Below, piece after piece: positions 37,473 through 46,128 of a stretch of 64,000 nt of DNA. Origin of the DNA: Gammaproteobacteria bacterium. Its GTDB lineage: Bacteria; Pseudomonadota; Gammaproteobacteria; Coxiellales; Coxiellaceae. The stretch covers positions 1-64,000 of the forward strand of contig JAUIDD010000010.1 of NCBI GenBank assembly GCA_030429175.1. Reading direction: 5' to 3'. Numbering within the stretch: position 1 is the first letter of the stretch; every line of letters begins with the position of its first letter. The translations under genes were made by a program, and so were the position numbers. Below the pieces are notes generated by a model, which saw only the letters and a program-made list of their open reading frames with translations, did not search any database and was not told the DNA's origin.

Positions 37473-37505
37473 GTTAATGTTCTCTTAAGGTAATTTATGT
37501 ATAAT
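37473..37505 (+). promoter_or_regulatory. PmrA-like box and -10 for dotDCB
   Basis: GTTAATGTTCTCTTAAGGT at 37473-37491 holds two TTAA half-sites 11 bp apart, then 8 nt and a perfect TATAAT (37500-37505). The repeat sits where the -35 should be. The dotD ATG is 70 bp downstream. Confidence 0.7.
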
Positions 37506-37574
37506 ACATTGATATACCTAGATAAATTACCATCTCACGTTAGATGGACATAACGACAACCTGAAGAGAAGCCC

Positions 37575-38096
37575 ATGGATAAAATCATCAAGTTATCTAT
37601 TTTAGCAGCCATTATCGTACTTGTCGGCTGTTCTGATAATAAACGCGTCGTAGATTTACATCTTAAATACTTTACCGAGCATTCAGCACCACTTAATACC
37701 TCTGATGCTAGCGCTCAAGCTCAAGTTGCCAATGCAGCTACCTCAGCCTCTGGCTCGCTACAAGAGCTCTCAGCTATCGATATGGCTAACAGTAACGTTA
37801 AAAAACACCGTCTGAAAAGGCCTTGGAATAACCGCTTAGTTGATATGAATCAACGTGGTTCTGTCGATTGGAACGGCCCTGTTGAACCGATCATTAAAAA
37901 AATTGCAAAAGCATCCGGTTACCATGTGCATGTAATGGGTAGTGCTCCTGCAATTCCGGTATTAGTCAATGTTGTGATGGTCAACGACACCATGGGAAAT
38001 ATGCTACGTAACGTGATGTATCAAGTTCATAACAAAGCATCGATTGGCGTCTATCCAAAAACTCGTACCATCGAATTACGCTACTTCAAACTTTAA
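37575..38096 (+). CDS. dotD: T4BSS outer-membrane lipoprotein DotD
   Basis: 173 residues. The lipoprotein signal MDKIIKLSILAAIIVLVGC ends at C19, the lipidation site. The C-terminal secretin N0/N1-like domain runs from about 105 (VDWNGPVEPIIKKIAKASGY to RTIELRYFKL). DotD and DotC target DotH to the outer membrane. It is the first gene of dotD-dotC-dotB, with a PmrA-like promoter. Confidence 0.95.
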   Translation: MDKIIKLSILAAIIVLVGCSDNKRVVDLHLKYFTEHSAPLNTSDASAQAQVANAATSASGSLQELSAIDMANSNVKKHRLKRPWNNRLVDMNQRGSVDWNGPVEPIIKKIAKASGYHVHVMGSAPAIPVLVNVVMVNDTMGNMLRNVMYQVHNKASIGVYPKTRTIELRYFKL

Positions 38097-38109
38097 TTGA
38101 GGCTTTAGA

Positions 38110-38979
38110 ATGAATCAGTATATGAACGGGTCATTAAAAAAAATTATTTTATGCAGCTGTATAACATTACTAATGATCGTCAGTGCTGCTGATGCCTCAA
38201 GACATAGACATCACGACACCAATAGACATAGACACACAAATGAAGATCAAGCACCCGTTGTAGCGAATATTGGTTTTATTAATGTTGAATCTTTACCTGC
38301 AGCAAACATGTCAAGCATCAGCAGAATTAAACTTAAAGCAATACAAGAAACTGCGTCAACGCTAGGTGCCCGCGGTGGACTTGCATGGCGCGCATTACAG
38401 ATCAACCAATCACTGACTGACCAAGACAGAACGCTTGATCGCGTATTTGATTTCAATCAACTGTTATTACCACACAACGTATTACCACCTGTACTCACAC
38501 AATCAAATAATAGTATTCACCAAGATAATGGTGTGACATTAAGACTTGCATCTAAAAGCTATACCATCGAAAGTAATGCACGCTTTGTCACCACACCACC
38601 AACCTGGCGTACTTACTTGTGGATGAGCTTTAGCAAACCTGATTTACCTGATCACACCCTACTACCCACCACCCAAGCAGAAGCCATAATCTGGAATGCC
38701 TGTATGAAAGAAGGCTGGAAAAAAGGCCTTGCACAAGCTAATAATATTTTTTCAATCAATCTAAATCGCCTCAAACGTGATTATCTCGGCATGGTGCTTT
38801 ACCGTAAGCTCTACCAAGAAAAAATGGTCAGCGCACCATTTGTTGCTAGTGCTGATTTTGGTATTACCGGTGATGCGAATCACTTACGCATCAACGATCG
38901 CGTGCTTCGTATTACAGCCTTATCGCAGCTACAGCCTAATAGCAAACAGTGGCACCCTGTGATCGTCAAAAACCATTAG
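38110..38979 (+). CDS. dotC: T4BSS core-complex protein DotC
   Basis: 289 residues. The C-terminal 230 residues match DotC: LGARGGLAWRALQIN, DRVFDFNQLLLPHNVLPPVL, AEAIIWNACMKEGWKKGLAQ and RITALSQLQP. The N-terminus has a signal sequence ending IVSAADAS with no lipobox cysteine in the right place, whereas Legionella DotC is a lipoprotein. The mature start is His/Arg rich (RHRHHDTNRHRH). It acts with DotD to place DotH in the outer membrane. Its stop abuts a hairpin element. Confidence 0.93.
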   Translation: MNQYMNGSLKKIILCSCITLLMIVSAADASRHRHHDTNRHRHTNEDQAPVVANIGFINVESLPAANMSSISRIKLKAIQETASTLGARGGLAWRALQINQSLTDQDRTLDRVFDFNQLLLPHNVLPPVLTQSNNSIHQDNGVTLRLASKSYTIESNARFVTTPPTWRTYLWMSFSKPDLPDHTLLPTTQAEAIIWNACMKEGWKKGLAQANNIFSINLNRLKRDYLGMVLYRKLYQEKMVSAPFVASADFGITGDANHLRINDRVLRITALSQLQPNSKQWHPVIVKNH

Positions 38980-39072
38980 TGCCAGATTCGGTGTTTCTTT
39001 TTTTTATTGTTTTTAATCAGCTAGTTAAGCTTCAAGAAAACACTAAAAAAAAGAAACACCGAATCCGACACT
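38978..39072. repeat. long imperfect hairpin element between dotC and dotB
   Basis: Arms 38978-39006 and 39044-39072 are 29 bp with two differences, including a perfect 22-bp core that contains GATTCGGTGTTTC and eight T. Pairing continues inward with one mismatch to about 36 bp per arm. The element begins at the dotC stop codon and ends 16 bp before the dotB ATG. It resembles a palindromic REP/MITE-like unit. In RNA it would form a very stable stem. Confidence 0.75.
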
Positions 39073-39088
39073 ATGCTATACTGAGCTG

Positions 39089-40234
39089 ATGAACAAAGCA
39101 ACCAACAGCGAGTATATAAAATATTTTCCAGAGGAACCATCACGCTTTGATGCCGATTCGCTCGATCAACTGCTCGTCTACTGCAACCGCCTTAACGCTT
39201 CCGATATTACCATCCAAACTGGCTCGCCAATTATGGCTGAAATTTATGGCCGCTTATATACGATTACTAAGCGCTCCATGTCAAACGCCGAAGTCGGTGA
39301 CATACTTAATGCCATCTATGGCCCCAATGGCACCACTCAGATTATGCGCGGTAATGACATCGATACCCACTTTGAAGTACGACCTTCACGAAACGAGCGC
39401 TATCGTCACCGTGTGAATGGCGTAGGTATTCATGTTGATGGGCACGAAGGTATTCAGATTACTATTCGTACGATCCCGTCGACACCACCACTACTATCAT
39501 CATTGGATTTGCCTGAAAGCATTTTAAAAGCGATCGCGCCACACGAAGGCGTAGTTTATGTAACAGGGGCAACGGGCTCAGGTAAAACAACACTATTAGC
39601 TGCAATTATTCGTGAGCTTGCTGAAGAACCTGAAAGCCACCGTAAAATTTTAACTTATGAAGCACCAATCGAATTTGTTTATGATGAAATCGATGCCAAA
39701 ACAGCTATCGTTAGCCAATCAGAAGTGCCACGTCATATTCCAGATTTTGCAGCAGGTGTACGCAACGCATTACGACGTAAACCACGCTTAATTCTAGTGG
39801 GTGAAGCACGCGATGCCGAAACGATTAGTGCCGTACTAGAAGCCGCATTAACAGGCCACCCCGTCTACACCACACTACATAGTAATGGTGTTGCTGAAAC
39901 CGTACGCCGTCTTGTGGGTACTTTCTCCAAAGAAGAACGTGTTGGTCGCACCATTGATATCATTGAAACTTTACGCTTGATTATCTGGCAAAGGCTTGTA
40001 CCTTCTGTCGATGGCAAACGTGTTGCGCTACGCGAATACCTCATATTCAATGAGCAAGTACGTGATGAATTACTTAGCGTTGAGCCTGAACACGTTACCA
40101 AAAAAACACGTGAACTGCTTCAAAAATATGGCCAAACCATGCAACTTGAAGTCGATAAACGTTATGAAGAAGGCGTTATCTCTGAGCGCACACATAAAGT
40201 CTTAACTGCTGGCTTAAAACGTAATAGATCCTAA
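39089..40234 (+). CDS. dotB: T4BSS ATPase DotB
   Basis: 381 residues (Legionella 377) of the PilT/VirB11 hexameric ATPase family. Walker A GATGSGKT is at 160-167, the Asp box is in the KILTYEAPIEFVYDEID region, Walker B LILVGEARDAETI, and the His box includes GHPVYTTLHSNGVAETV. DotB docks on DotO to energise transport. The ATG at 39089 lies 16 bp after the hairpin element, and no strong ribosome binding site is evident. Confidence 0.96.
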   Translation: MNKATNSEYIKYFPEEPSRFDADSLDQLLVYCNRLNASDITIQTGSPIMAEIYGRLYTITKRSMSNAEVGDILNAIYGPNGTTQIMRGNDIDTHFEVRPSRNERYRHRVNGVGIHVDGHEGIQITIRTIPSTPPLLSSLDLPESILKAIAPHEGVVYVTGATGSGKTTLLAAIIRELAEEPESHRKILTYEAPIEFVYDEIDAKTAIVSQSEVPRHIPDFAAGVRNALRRKPRLILVGEARDAETISAVLEAALTGHPVYTTLHSNGVAETVRRLVGTFSKEERVGRTIDIIETLRLIIWQRLVPSVDGKRVALREYLIFNEQVRDELLSVEPEHVTKKTRELLQKYGQTMQLEVDKRYEEGVISERTHKVLTAGLKRNRS

Positions 40235-40285
40235 GCGCTATTTTCTATAAAATAATCACATTGTCTCAAACAAAAGGCCGGCACT

Positions 40286-41563
40286 GTGAAGATTCATCAA
40301 TCAAGCTTATTACTGCAATTTTCAGCTTTACTGTTTCATATTATCTTAACTTGTCTCGTTGCCTATGCTTGGATCCATCATATTAATTTTTATAAGATGC
40401 ATTGGCTCGCCTTGGCCCTACTCTTGATATGTCTATGTCTTAAATATACCGGCACACACGACACACAATTACAACATAAAAATCAAATCAACATCGTCTT
40501 GTTTCAACTTTCGCTTTACTTAATTCACTTTGGTGTCAGTAATCTATTTAGCCCCAATGCCTTTGCTGAATCAATTCGATTTAATACTGCTTATGTAGGA
40601 TTATTTCCATGGGCTTATATGCTGCTTATTGCTGTGATCTTAAGACTTACTATGGAACGTAGCCATAAAAATGCAGCCCTTGCCGACATCTTAACTACCA
40701 CATTCAAAATTAAATACGGTGGTCAATTTTGGTCAATACTCCATTTATCTGTGCGTCAAGCAACACTTATGGTGACAGCATTATCCCTTGCGCTGATTTG
40801 CATCGGTGTTTATGCCAGCTGTATCGATAAACTCGATTATTTTAGTATGCGCGCATTAATCTTAAGCGTGGCTGTGATGATACTTGCGTTATCAAAGATT
40901 ACTAAAAAATATCTCCCAGAACTTGTCACAAAAAAAGCATTACTCTTTATCAGATTGCCAGCCTTTGCCGTGATATTAGGCTTTACACTGGTGATTATCG
41001 CATTAATCTTAACACCGCTAGCAACAACTTTAGTACGCCCACCCAGCTCGATGCATCTATTTAACGCGCTATTCCAGCATGCAAATGCACCCTTACTATT
41101 TGGACAAGGTTGGTGGCTATGCTGGAGTGTGATTGGTGGTTGTTATATCGCACATCATAGTCGTGGTTTGAGCTTGCGTCGTATGATTATGACCAGCCTA
41201 TTACTACCCTTGATTATTGGCCTACTGATGCAATGTCCTGCCATAACCACTCATATCAATAGCTCAGATACGAGCATTCTGTTTGCCATCTTAGGTATTT
41301 TAATTTTATTCAATCGATTGTTTAAACCAGACACGCTACCTTGCTATATCTTGACGCAATTACCCGCATCAAGCACACCCAAAAAACGTGCTTATAAGAT
41401 TTTACTCTCTAAAGCACCAAAAGCGATGCTATTGTTGATCTTTTTTAGCATACCCATTGGTAGTCAGGTTTTTACTGCAAGCAGTATGCTCGTTAGTATG
41501 CCACTATTAGAATTATTCATATTCGTCATAATCACTGTTGTGCCTGTGATACGGCATCAATAA
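40286..41563 (+). CDS. multi-pass membrane protein, BCCT transporter-like
   Basis: 425 residues with about 11 membrane segments. GWWLCWSVIGGCYIAHHSRG and the following LSLRRMIMTSLLLPL (about 275-309) resemble the W-W-x-x-W-x-P-F-x-G-x-F-I-A-R-x-S-R-G signature of betaine/carnitine/choline transporters; PWAYMLLIAVIL could be the third helix. The family usually exceeds 500 residues and the signature is degraded, so transport is uncertain. It follows dotB by 51 bp and may be co-transcribed. The 3' end overlaps acp by 32 bp. Confidence 0.55.
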   Translation: MKIHQSSLLLQFSALLFHIILTCLVAYAWIHHINFYKMHWLALALLLICLCLKYTGTHDTQLQHKNQINIVLFQLSLYLIHFGVSNLFSPNAFAESIRFNTAYVGLFPWAYMLLIAVILRLTMERSHKNAALADILTTTFKIKYGGQFWSILHLSVRQATLMVTALSLALICIGVYASCIDKLDYFSMRALILSVAVMILALSKITKKYLPELVTKKALLFIRLPAFAVILGFTLVIIALILTPLATTLVRPPSSMHLFNALFQHANAPLLFGQGWWLCWSVIGGCYIAHHSRGLSLRRMIMTSLLLPLIIGLLMQCPAITTHINSSDTSILFAILGILILFNRLFKPDTLPCYILTQLPASSTPKKRAYKILLSKAPKAMLLLIFFSIPIGSQVFTASSMLVSMPLLELFIFVIITVVPVIRHQ

Positions 41564-41771
41564 GCTGTTGTAGTGTATCAACCTGCCCCATAGCATCTGG
41601 ATCCACTCGAATCCCCATCGCTTCATCAATCGCTAACAATAAATCCATCGCATCTAACGAATCAAGATCCAGCTGTTGACTAAAAGACGTATCAAGCTGT
41701 AGTTGATTTGGATCGATATCTAGATGCTCCACCATCAGTGCTCTTAATTTTTTTTCTATGCTATCGCTCAC
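41532..41771 (-). CDS. acyl carrier protein
   Basis: 79 residues with the phosphopantetheine serine in QLDLDSLDAMDLLLAIDE (S about 37). GGAGGG precedes a GTG start at 41771. It is not the fatty-acid acpP context: no fab genes adjoin. It lies downstream of dotA, separated by a terminator, on the same strand. It may serve a specialised acyl transfer. Confidence 0.9.
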   Translation of the reverse strand: MSDSIEKKLRALMVEHLDIDPNQLQLDTSFSQQLDLDSLDAMDLLLAIDEAMGIRVDPDAMGQVDTLQQLIDAVSQAQQ

Positions 41772-41785
41772 TATTACCCTCCATC

Positions 41786-41818
41786 AAAAAAGCCGTGAAT
41801 GCATGCGTCACGGCTTTT
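41786..41818 (-). terminator. rho-independent terminator after dotA
   Basis: An 11-bp stem AAAAGCCGTGA/TCACGGCTTTT around a 9-base loop is followed on the minus strand by TTTTTT. It ends the icmV-dotA transcript 16 bp past the dotA stop and before acp, so acp likely has its own or read-through transcription. Confidence 0.85.
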
Positions 41819-41833
41819 ATGTTTCTATTCAAC

Positions 41834-44416
41834 TTAACCCATGGGTGAGCCGCCACCACCACCGCCGCCACCGACATCCATACCGCCGCCGCCACCTGGG
41901 CCACCACCACCTGGCTTGCCACCGGCAATCTTATCACGGGCCATCTTACCACCGGCACGCACACCTTGGCTGACACTTGTAACAGTTTGACCAGCAGCCT
42001 TACCCACCTCACCAGAGTTTTGTTGAGTAACACCCTTGATCTGTTCCATAACTTGGCCGATCTTGGAGTCTGATTGTGGTGCACCGATCCAACGCATAAT
42101 GTAGTCTGGTAATACATAGACTAAACTATAACATTGATTCAATACAAGGTAGACAACAGTTGCGTAAACCACCATGAGTACAGGCATACCAAATAACATC
42201 ACACCAAATCCACTGATGCCGCCACCTTTACTAATAGATTCTAAGTGCGACAGGCCAGTTAATACATCACCCTGTTTAGCACCATCGAAAACGTTACCAT
42301 TGACAAATAAATCATTCACAAATCCGGCAAAACCTGAGTTCATAAGTCTGAAAGATACAAATGCCAGTATCATAGCAGCAAACAAACCAATCACCATTAA
42401 TGCCGGTCTTAAAAATATACCTAAGAGCAGCATTAACCCTTGCTTAGCAGGTCCTAAGAAGTCTTGTCCTTCTGGGTGGGTTAAACCAAAGGCTATCAAA
42501 GGTGCTGCCACCATTGCCTCGATCACCATGATAAACCAAGCAATCACCCCAAATAAGAATATAAAGAATGGGTAGAGTGGCACATAGAATGCAAACATAC
42601 CACCTGTGGCAACAAATAATCCCGCAATAGCCATCGCCAAAGGTTTAAACCAGTTGATCGCCATTTCGATAGGTGAGTCTAGGTTTAAGGTACTTTGACA
42701 GACAATACCAATTAACATGATCACCGCACCAGCGAGACCCAGATTTACCCAGATATCACTAGAGATATCCATCATTTTCACACCTACTTGCTGGAGGAAG
42801 AAAATCGGATCATCACCTGCAGAATTACCGCTAACCACCTTGGTCTTAGTAACATGACCATCACCATCTTTCACATAAGTGACTTGTTCTACACCTAAGT
42901 TAATAAATAAGTGTTCTAAATCATGCAAGTCATCCAACAGTGTGCTTAAGAAAGGTAAAAACACACGCCCGGCACCACTTATGGTATGCACAGTGTTTTC
43001 ACCGTATTGCGCACGATGTGTCGAACCCGTATAGGTATTAAATTGTTGCATCATTGCATTATAGTAACGACTACTTTTCATCTTAAAGTCTGAGGAGCCA
43101 AGGTTAGTAAGTGGGTTATTAAGAGCATCAACGCCATAAGGATGATCACCACCCATACTCGCAGCATATTTTGCATAATTAAGTGAGCCTTGATAACGTA
43201 ATTTTAAATGACTTAAATCCCAACTATAACGCCCTGCCATAATCCAACCGGAGTAATCAGCTGTGGTAAAGAAGTCTTTAAGTTCACTGTAAGCAAGGCC
43301 AGATTTAGCATCTTTAATGGGCACTATATTTTTTACATAAGCCAATAAGGTATCAAGTAGCTTCTGACCAACGTCCGTATTTGAAGCGGTATAATCAACA
43401 CCTGCACAAACAGGTGATGATGATGCACCAGAAAGATGCGTACATGCGTACGTCTGAGCAATAGGCATAATATCAGTCACTGCTTGTTGTGCCGCCTGAT
43501 ACAAATACTTACCATAACCTGAATTTAGATCTTGGTACTCTTTACCAGGTACTGTATTCCAATTTAAATAGCCACATCCAGTATCACTGCCAGCACTAGG
43601 AAAAGCAAAACCCTGGTTTAAATTAACAAGAAAAGAGTGAACCGTGTAAGGATACTTAACTTGTAATGGCATAGGCGGTAATGACTTAGTATTAGCAACA
43701 CCACCACTTGAACCAGAGGCACCACCAGACCATGGACTTTGATTATTATTAGATTTCATCGCTGAAGGTGGTTGCGTACTACCAGACGTACCCATTTGAA
43801 TACTATTCGCAACCATACACCCTTCTGCATAAAAGATAGGTAAAATAATTTGACCATATATCGCATTTACACCATCTTTATCAATCAGGGTATCTTTTGT
43901 TTGTGGAGGCTGCCATACAGCACCACCTTCGCTTAAATAAGTCACACCACTCGACCAGGTCATATCGGCAAATTTGACACTTTGCACCACAACCTTCATT
44001 ACAATATCTTGGATCACACTGTAACCCGTAGAAGGTGAAGGAATTAAGGCACCGATACCAATGGCAATTTTTAAGAATGTCAGTACTAAGTTACTCTTTT
44101 GACCCATAAAAGAGCCTTCCATCGCGGAAGTTACTGAAATAGTAAAGATGGTGTAACACAGCCACAAACCTGCAACGACTAAGACACCAATATTAAATTC
44201 ATAAAACATTTTACCCAGTAACTGACCAGAACTACTCGTTAGCAAATTACCCACGTTACCGAACAACTGAGACAGATATTGAATGGATAAATCGGTATGC
44301 TGATCGACAGCTGCAGAAGAAATTTGAATATCGCTATTTGCATTTGAAGCAGCAAATACCATAGATGTCACAAATAAAAGTAGTGCCCCATAAATCCAAC
44401 GTTGTTTATGTAACAT
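41834..44416 (-). CDS. dotA: T4BSS polytopic membrane protein DotA
   Basis: 860 residues (Legionella 1048). A cleavable signal peptide (MLHKQRWIYGALLLFVTSMVFA), a first helix near 70-95, a large periplasmic domain (about 120-540) and a cluster of helices (about 560-780, with VIMLIGIVCQSTLNLDSPIE and EAMVAAPLIAFGLTHPEGQD). The tail ends in a Gly run (PGGGGPGGGGGMDVGGGGG). DotA is essential for Dot/Icm secretion. It follows icmV by 9 bp. Confidence 0.96.
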   Translation of the reverse strand: MLHKQRWIYGALLLFVTSMVFAASNANSDIQISSAAVDQHTDLSIQYLSQLFGNVGNLLTSSSGQLLGKMFYEFNIGVLVVAGLWLCYTIFTISVTSAMEGSFMGQKSNLVLTFLKIAIGIGALIPSPSTGYSVIQDIVMKVVVQSVKFADMTWSSGVTYLSEGGAVWQPPQTKDTLIDKDGVNAIYGQIILPIFYAEGCMVANSIQMGTSGSTQPPSAMKSNNNQSPWSGGASGSSGGVANTKSLPPMPLQVKYPYTVHSFLVNLNQGFAFPSAGSDTGCGYLNWNTVPGKEYQDLNSGYGKYLYQAAQQAVTDIMPIAQTYACTHLSGASSSPVCAGVDYTASNTDVGQKLLDTLLAYVKNIVPIKDAKSGLAYSELKDFFTTADYSGWIMAGRYSWDLSHLKLRYQGSLNYAKYAASMGGDHPYGVDALNNPLTNLGSSDFKMKSSRYYNAMMQQFNTYTGSTHRAQYGENTVHTISGAGRVFLPFLSTLLDDLHDLEHLFINLGVEQVTYVKDGDGHVTKTKVVSGNSAGDDPIFFLQQVGVKMMDISSDIWVNLGLAGAVIMLIGIVCQSTLNLDSPIEMAINWFKPLAMAIAGLFVATGGMFAFYVPLYPFFIFLFGVIAWFIMVIEAMVAAPLIAFGLTHPEGQDFLGPAKQGLMLLLGIFLRPALMVIGLFAAMILAFVSFRLMNSGFAGFVNDLFVNGNVFDGAKQGDVLTGLSHLESISKGGGISGFGVMLFGMPVLMVVYATVVYLVLNQCYSLVYVLPDYIMRWIGAPQSDSKIGQVMEQIKGVTQQNSGEVGKAAGQTVTSVSQGVRAGGKMARDKIAGGKPGGGGPGGGGGMDVGGGGGGGGSPMG

Positions 44417-44425
44417 AAAAACCCC

Positions 44426-44881
44426 TTATACCTTATTCTTTTTAAATAAACTATTAAACCATTCTTTAACTGTACACCCTAATTTGCGCTCACGCATCTG
44501 AAATAAATTATAGTGTTCGCGAAAGGCCATGGCCCACAATAACAATGCGAGTGTCAGTGATAAAACTGCACCACTTATAGAATGCTGCATGCATTGATAA
44601 ACTAAAGAGACTAATGTCAGCAAGGATAACCCCATACAAAATGAAACCGTATAGTTTGCATTTTTGATACGTTTTTTGAGATCCGCCTCTGAGATATTAT
44701 AATGCTGCATGCAATCTTCAAATGAGGTCGGCGTATACTTTTCTTTTTTATTACGCTTAAATGCCGACTTAAAAGAATCGCTCATAATCTTGGTCTGCAT
44801 TTTAACAGACTCTGGACCCATGATCTTTTTTGGGTTAACACCGTCCAAAAAACCGAATTTTAGTACCTTTTTTAGCCCCAT
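44426..44881 (-). CDS. icmV: T4BSS membrane protein IcmV
   Basis: 151 residues from the ATG at 44881 (MGLKKVLKFG), chosen because GGAG lies 9 nt upstream and the family starts so; an ATG at 44905 is in frame. Basic N-terminus with FLDGVNPKKIMG, then two membrane helices (about 80-120) and an FREHYNLFQMRERKLGCTV ending. It forms the icmV-dotA operon with a PmrA-like promoter. Confidence 0.92.
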   Translation of the reverse strand: MGLKKVLKFGFLDGVNPKKIMGPESVKMQTKIMSDSFKSAFKRNKKEKYTPTSFEDCMQHYNISEADLKKRIKNANYTVSFCMGLSLLTLVSLVYQCMQHSISGAVLSLTLALLLWAMAFREHYNLFQMRERKLGCTVKEWFNSLFKKNKV

Positions 44882-44925
44882 GACTTGAAATCTCCGAATA
44901 AACATAACCTTAAGAATGAATTAAA

Positions 44926-44958
44926 ATGATATCAGTTATACCTTAAGAGAACATTAAG
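44926..44958 (-). promoter_or_regulatory. PmrA-like box and -10 for icmV-dotA
   Basis: Minus strand CTTAATGTTCTCTTAAGGT (44958-44940), 8 nt, then TATCAT (44931-44926). All but the first base match the box at dotD. The transcript would start near 44919. Confidence 0.7.
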
Positions 44959-45087
44959 AAAGGCTTATGTGCCATCACATCTGTATATTTTAAAATCATT
45001 AACTGATCAACACAAATACAGATATTAATTTGCACCTTATTATGAGTTGCTTTATTTAAGCGCAAAATAGTGATTAAATAAGAATAT

Positions 45088-45120
45088 CTTAATTTTTCCT
45101 TAAGGTTTATCCGTTATCCT
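45088..45120 (+). promoter_or_regulatory. PmrA-like box and -10 for icmW
   Basis: CTTAATTTTTCCTTAAGGT at 45088-45106, 8 nt, then TATCCT (45115-45120). It is arranged back to back with the icmV box 130 bp away, giving paired divergent control. A TATAAT at 45128-45133 is too far from the box to be its -10. Confidence 0.65.
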
Positions 45121-45175
45121 AAGTTACTATAATATCATAAATTTTACAAATTATGGCTAAAAAACAGGAGCTTAT

Positions 45176-45619
45176 ATGCCAGACCTAAATCATGCTGCGG
45201 TACACGAATTTTGGCACCAATTTCAAGATCCCACCATATATAAAGTGATCTCATTTATGGAAGGTGTCGAAGACTGGTCAATGGACGGAGCGCCTGAACT
45301 CGAGGACGCACTAAAGCGCCTAGGTGATGAATTGGACGAAATTGGTAATATCGACCTCCAGCTTGAAGAACATATGATTGAGGTATGTACCCACCTGAAA
45401 ACAGGCCGCTATCTGCGCTTACTCATGTGTCTCGATATGGCCTATCCAGGTGCTGCGGCAAAAGTGCTCATGCATGCCGAGGAGACAACAAAGTCGGATA
45501 CTGATATTCCAGGTACCTTTCTACGTCGCAATGTGGTATTTGAACGCTTAAGATTAATCAGTCGTGTCTTTGGGGTCGATCGCTTTAAATTGATTACAAA
45601 AGCTTTAGAGGAAGGTTAG
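45176..45619 (+). CDS. icmW: T4BSS adaptor IcmW
   Basis: 147 residues (Legionella 151): MPDLNHAAVHEFWHQFQDPT, FMEGVEDWSMDGAPELEDAL, and YLRLLMCLDMAYPGAAAKVL match IcmW strongly. IcmW binds IcmS and delivers effectors to DotL. AGGAG precedes the ATG. The next gene starts 1 bp after its stop. Confidence 0.96.
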   Translation: MPDLNHAAVHEFWHQFQDPTIYKVISFMEGVEDWSMDGAPELEDALKRLGDELDEIGNIDLQLEEHMIEVCTHLKTGRYLRLLMCLDMAYPGAAAKVLMHAEETTKSDTDIPGTFLRRNVVFERLRLISRVFGVDRFKLITKALEEG

Positions 45620-45620
45620 T

Positions 45621-46112
45621 ATGACAAAATTCACAAAACTAGGTTTGCTGATTACATTAGGTAGCATGACTACGATTAGCTTCGCTGCATCAAATTGTAG
45701 TTCATTACAAGCTGCGGGCACTAAAGACAGTGTGATTGAAGCGATTGCTGGCAGCAAAGTCAGTCCAGCAAGTGTCAATGCCTGCATTCAACAGTGTTCA
45801 AAACAGTCTGATGCGGCCGCTTGCTCTAGCGCACTAAATAACGTGTTATTTGCTGCTTACTATAATAATGCGATTAATGCATTACCTGATCCCAAAAATA
45901 ACTACGATACCAGTAACAATAATATCTCAGGCAACAGTGGTTTTGGCAGTCAAGCACCTATCACACCACCCAAAAATCCTGCAACACAATATGACCGCAA
46001 TCCCTACACCGATCAAAATCCTGCAGAGTCGACTAAATCATATTTTAATCAAGGTAGTAGCATAAACCCAGAAAGTTCAAACGAAAATAAACCTTACATG
46101 TTCGATCAATAA
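45621..46112 (+). CDS. small secreted cysteine protein between icmW and icmX
   Basis: 163 residues. A signal peptide (KLGLLITLGSMTTISFAAS) is followed by a cysteine-bearing domain (C27, then two in NACIQQCSKQSD, one in ACSSALNN) and a long Asn/Pro/Gln-rich tail without cysteines. I do not recognise the family. GAAGG precedes the ATG, and it is coupled to icmW and upstream of icmX, so it probably works in the periplasm with Dot/Icm. Confidence 0.7.
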   Translation: MTKFTKLGLLITLGSMTTISFAASNCSSLQAAGTKDSVIEAIAGSKVSPASVNACIQQCSKQSDAAACSSALNNVLFAAYYNNAINALPDPKNNYDTSNNNISGNSGFGSQAPITPPKNPATQYDRNPYTDQNPAESTKSYFNQGSSINPESSNENKPYMFDQ

Positions 46113-46128
46113 ATAAAGGCTGATTACT

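Noticed and set aside
44906..45087. Possible small RNA between icmV and icmW
   Set aside because: Only two divergent promoters are visible; no terminator or separate promoter supports an RNA gene.
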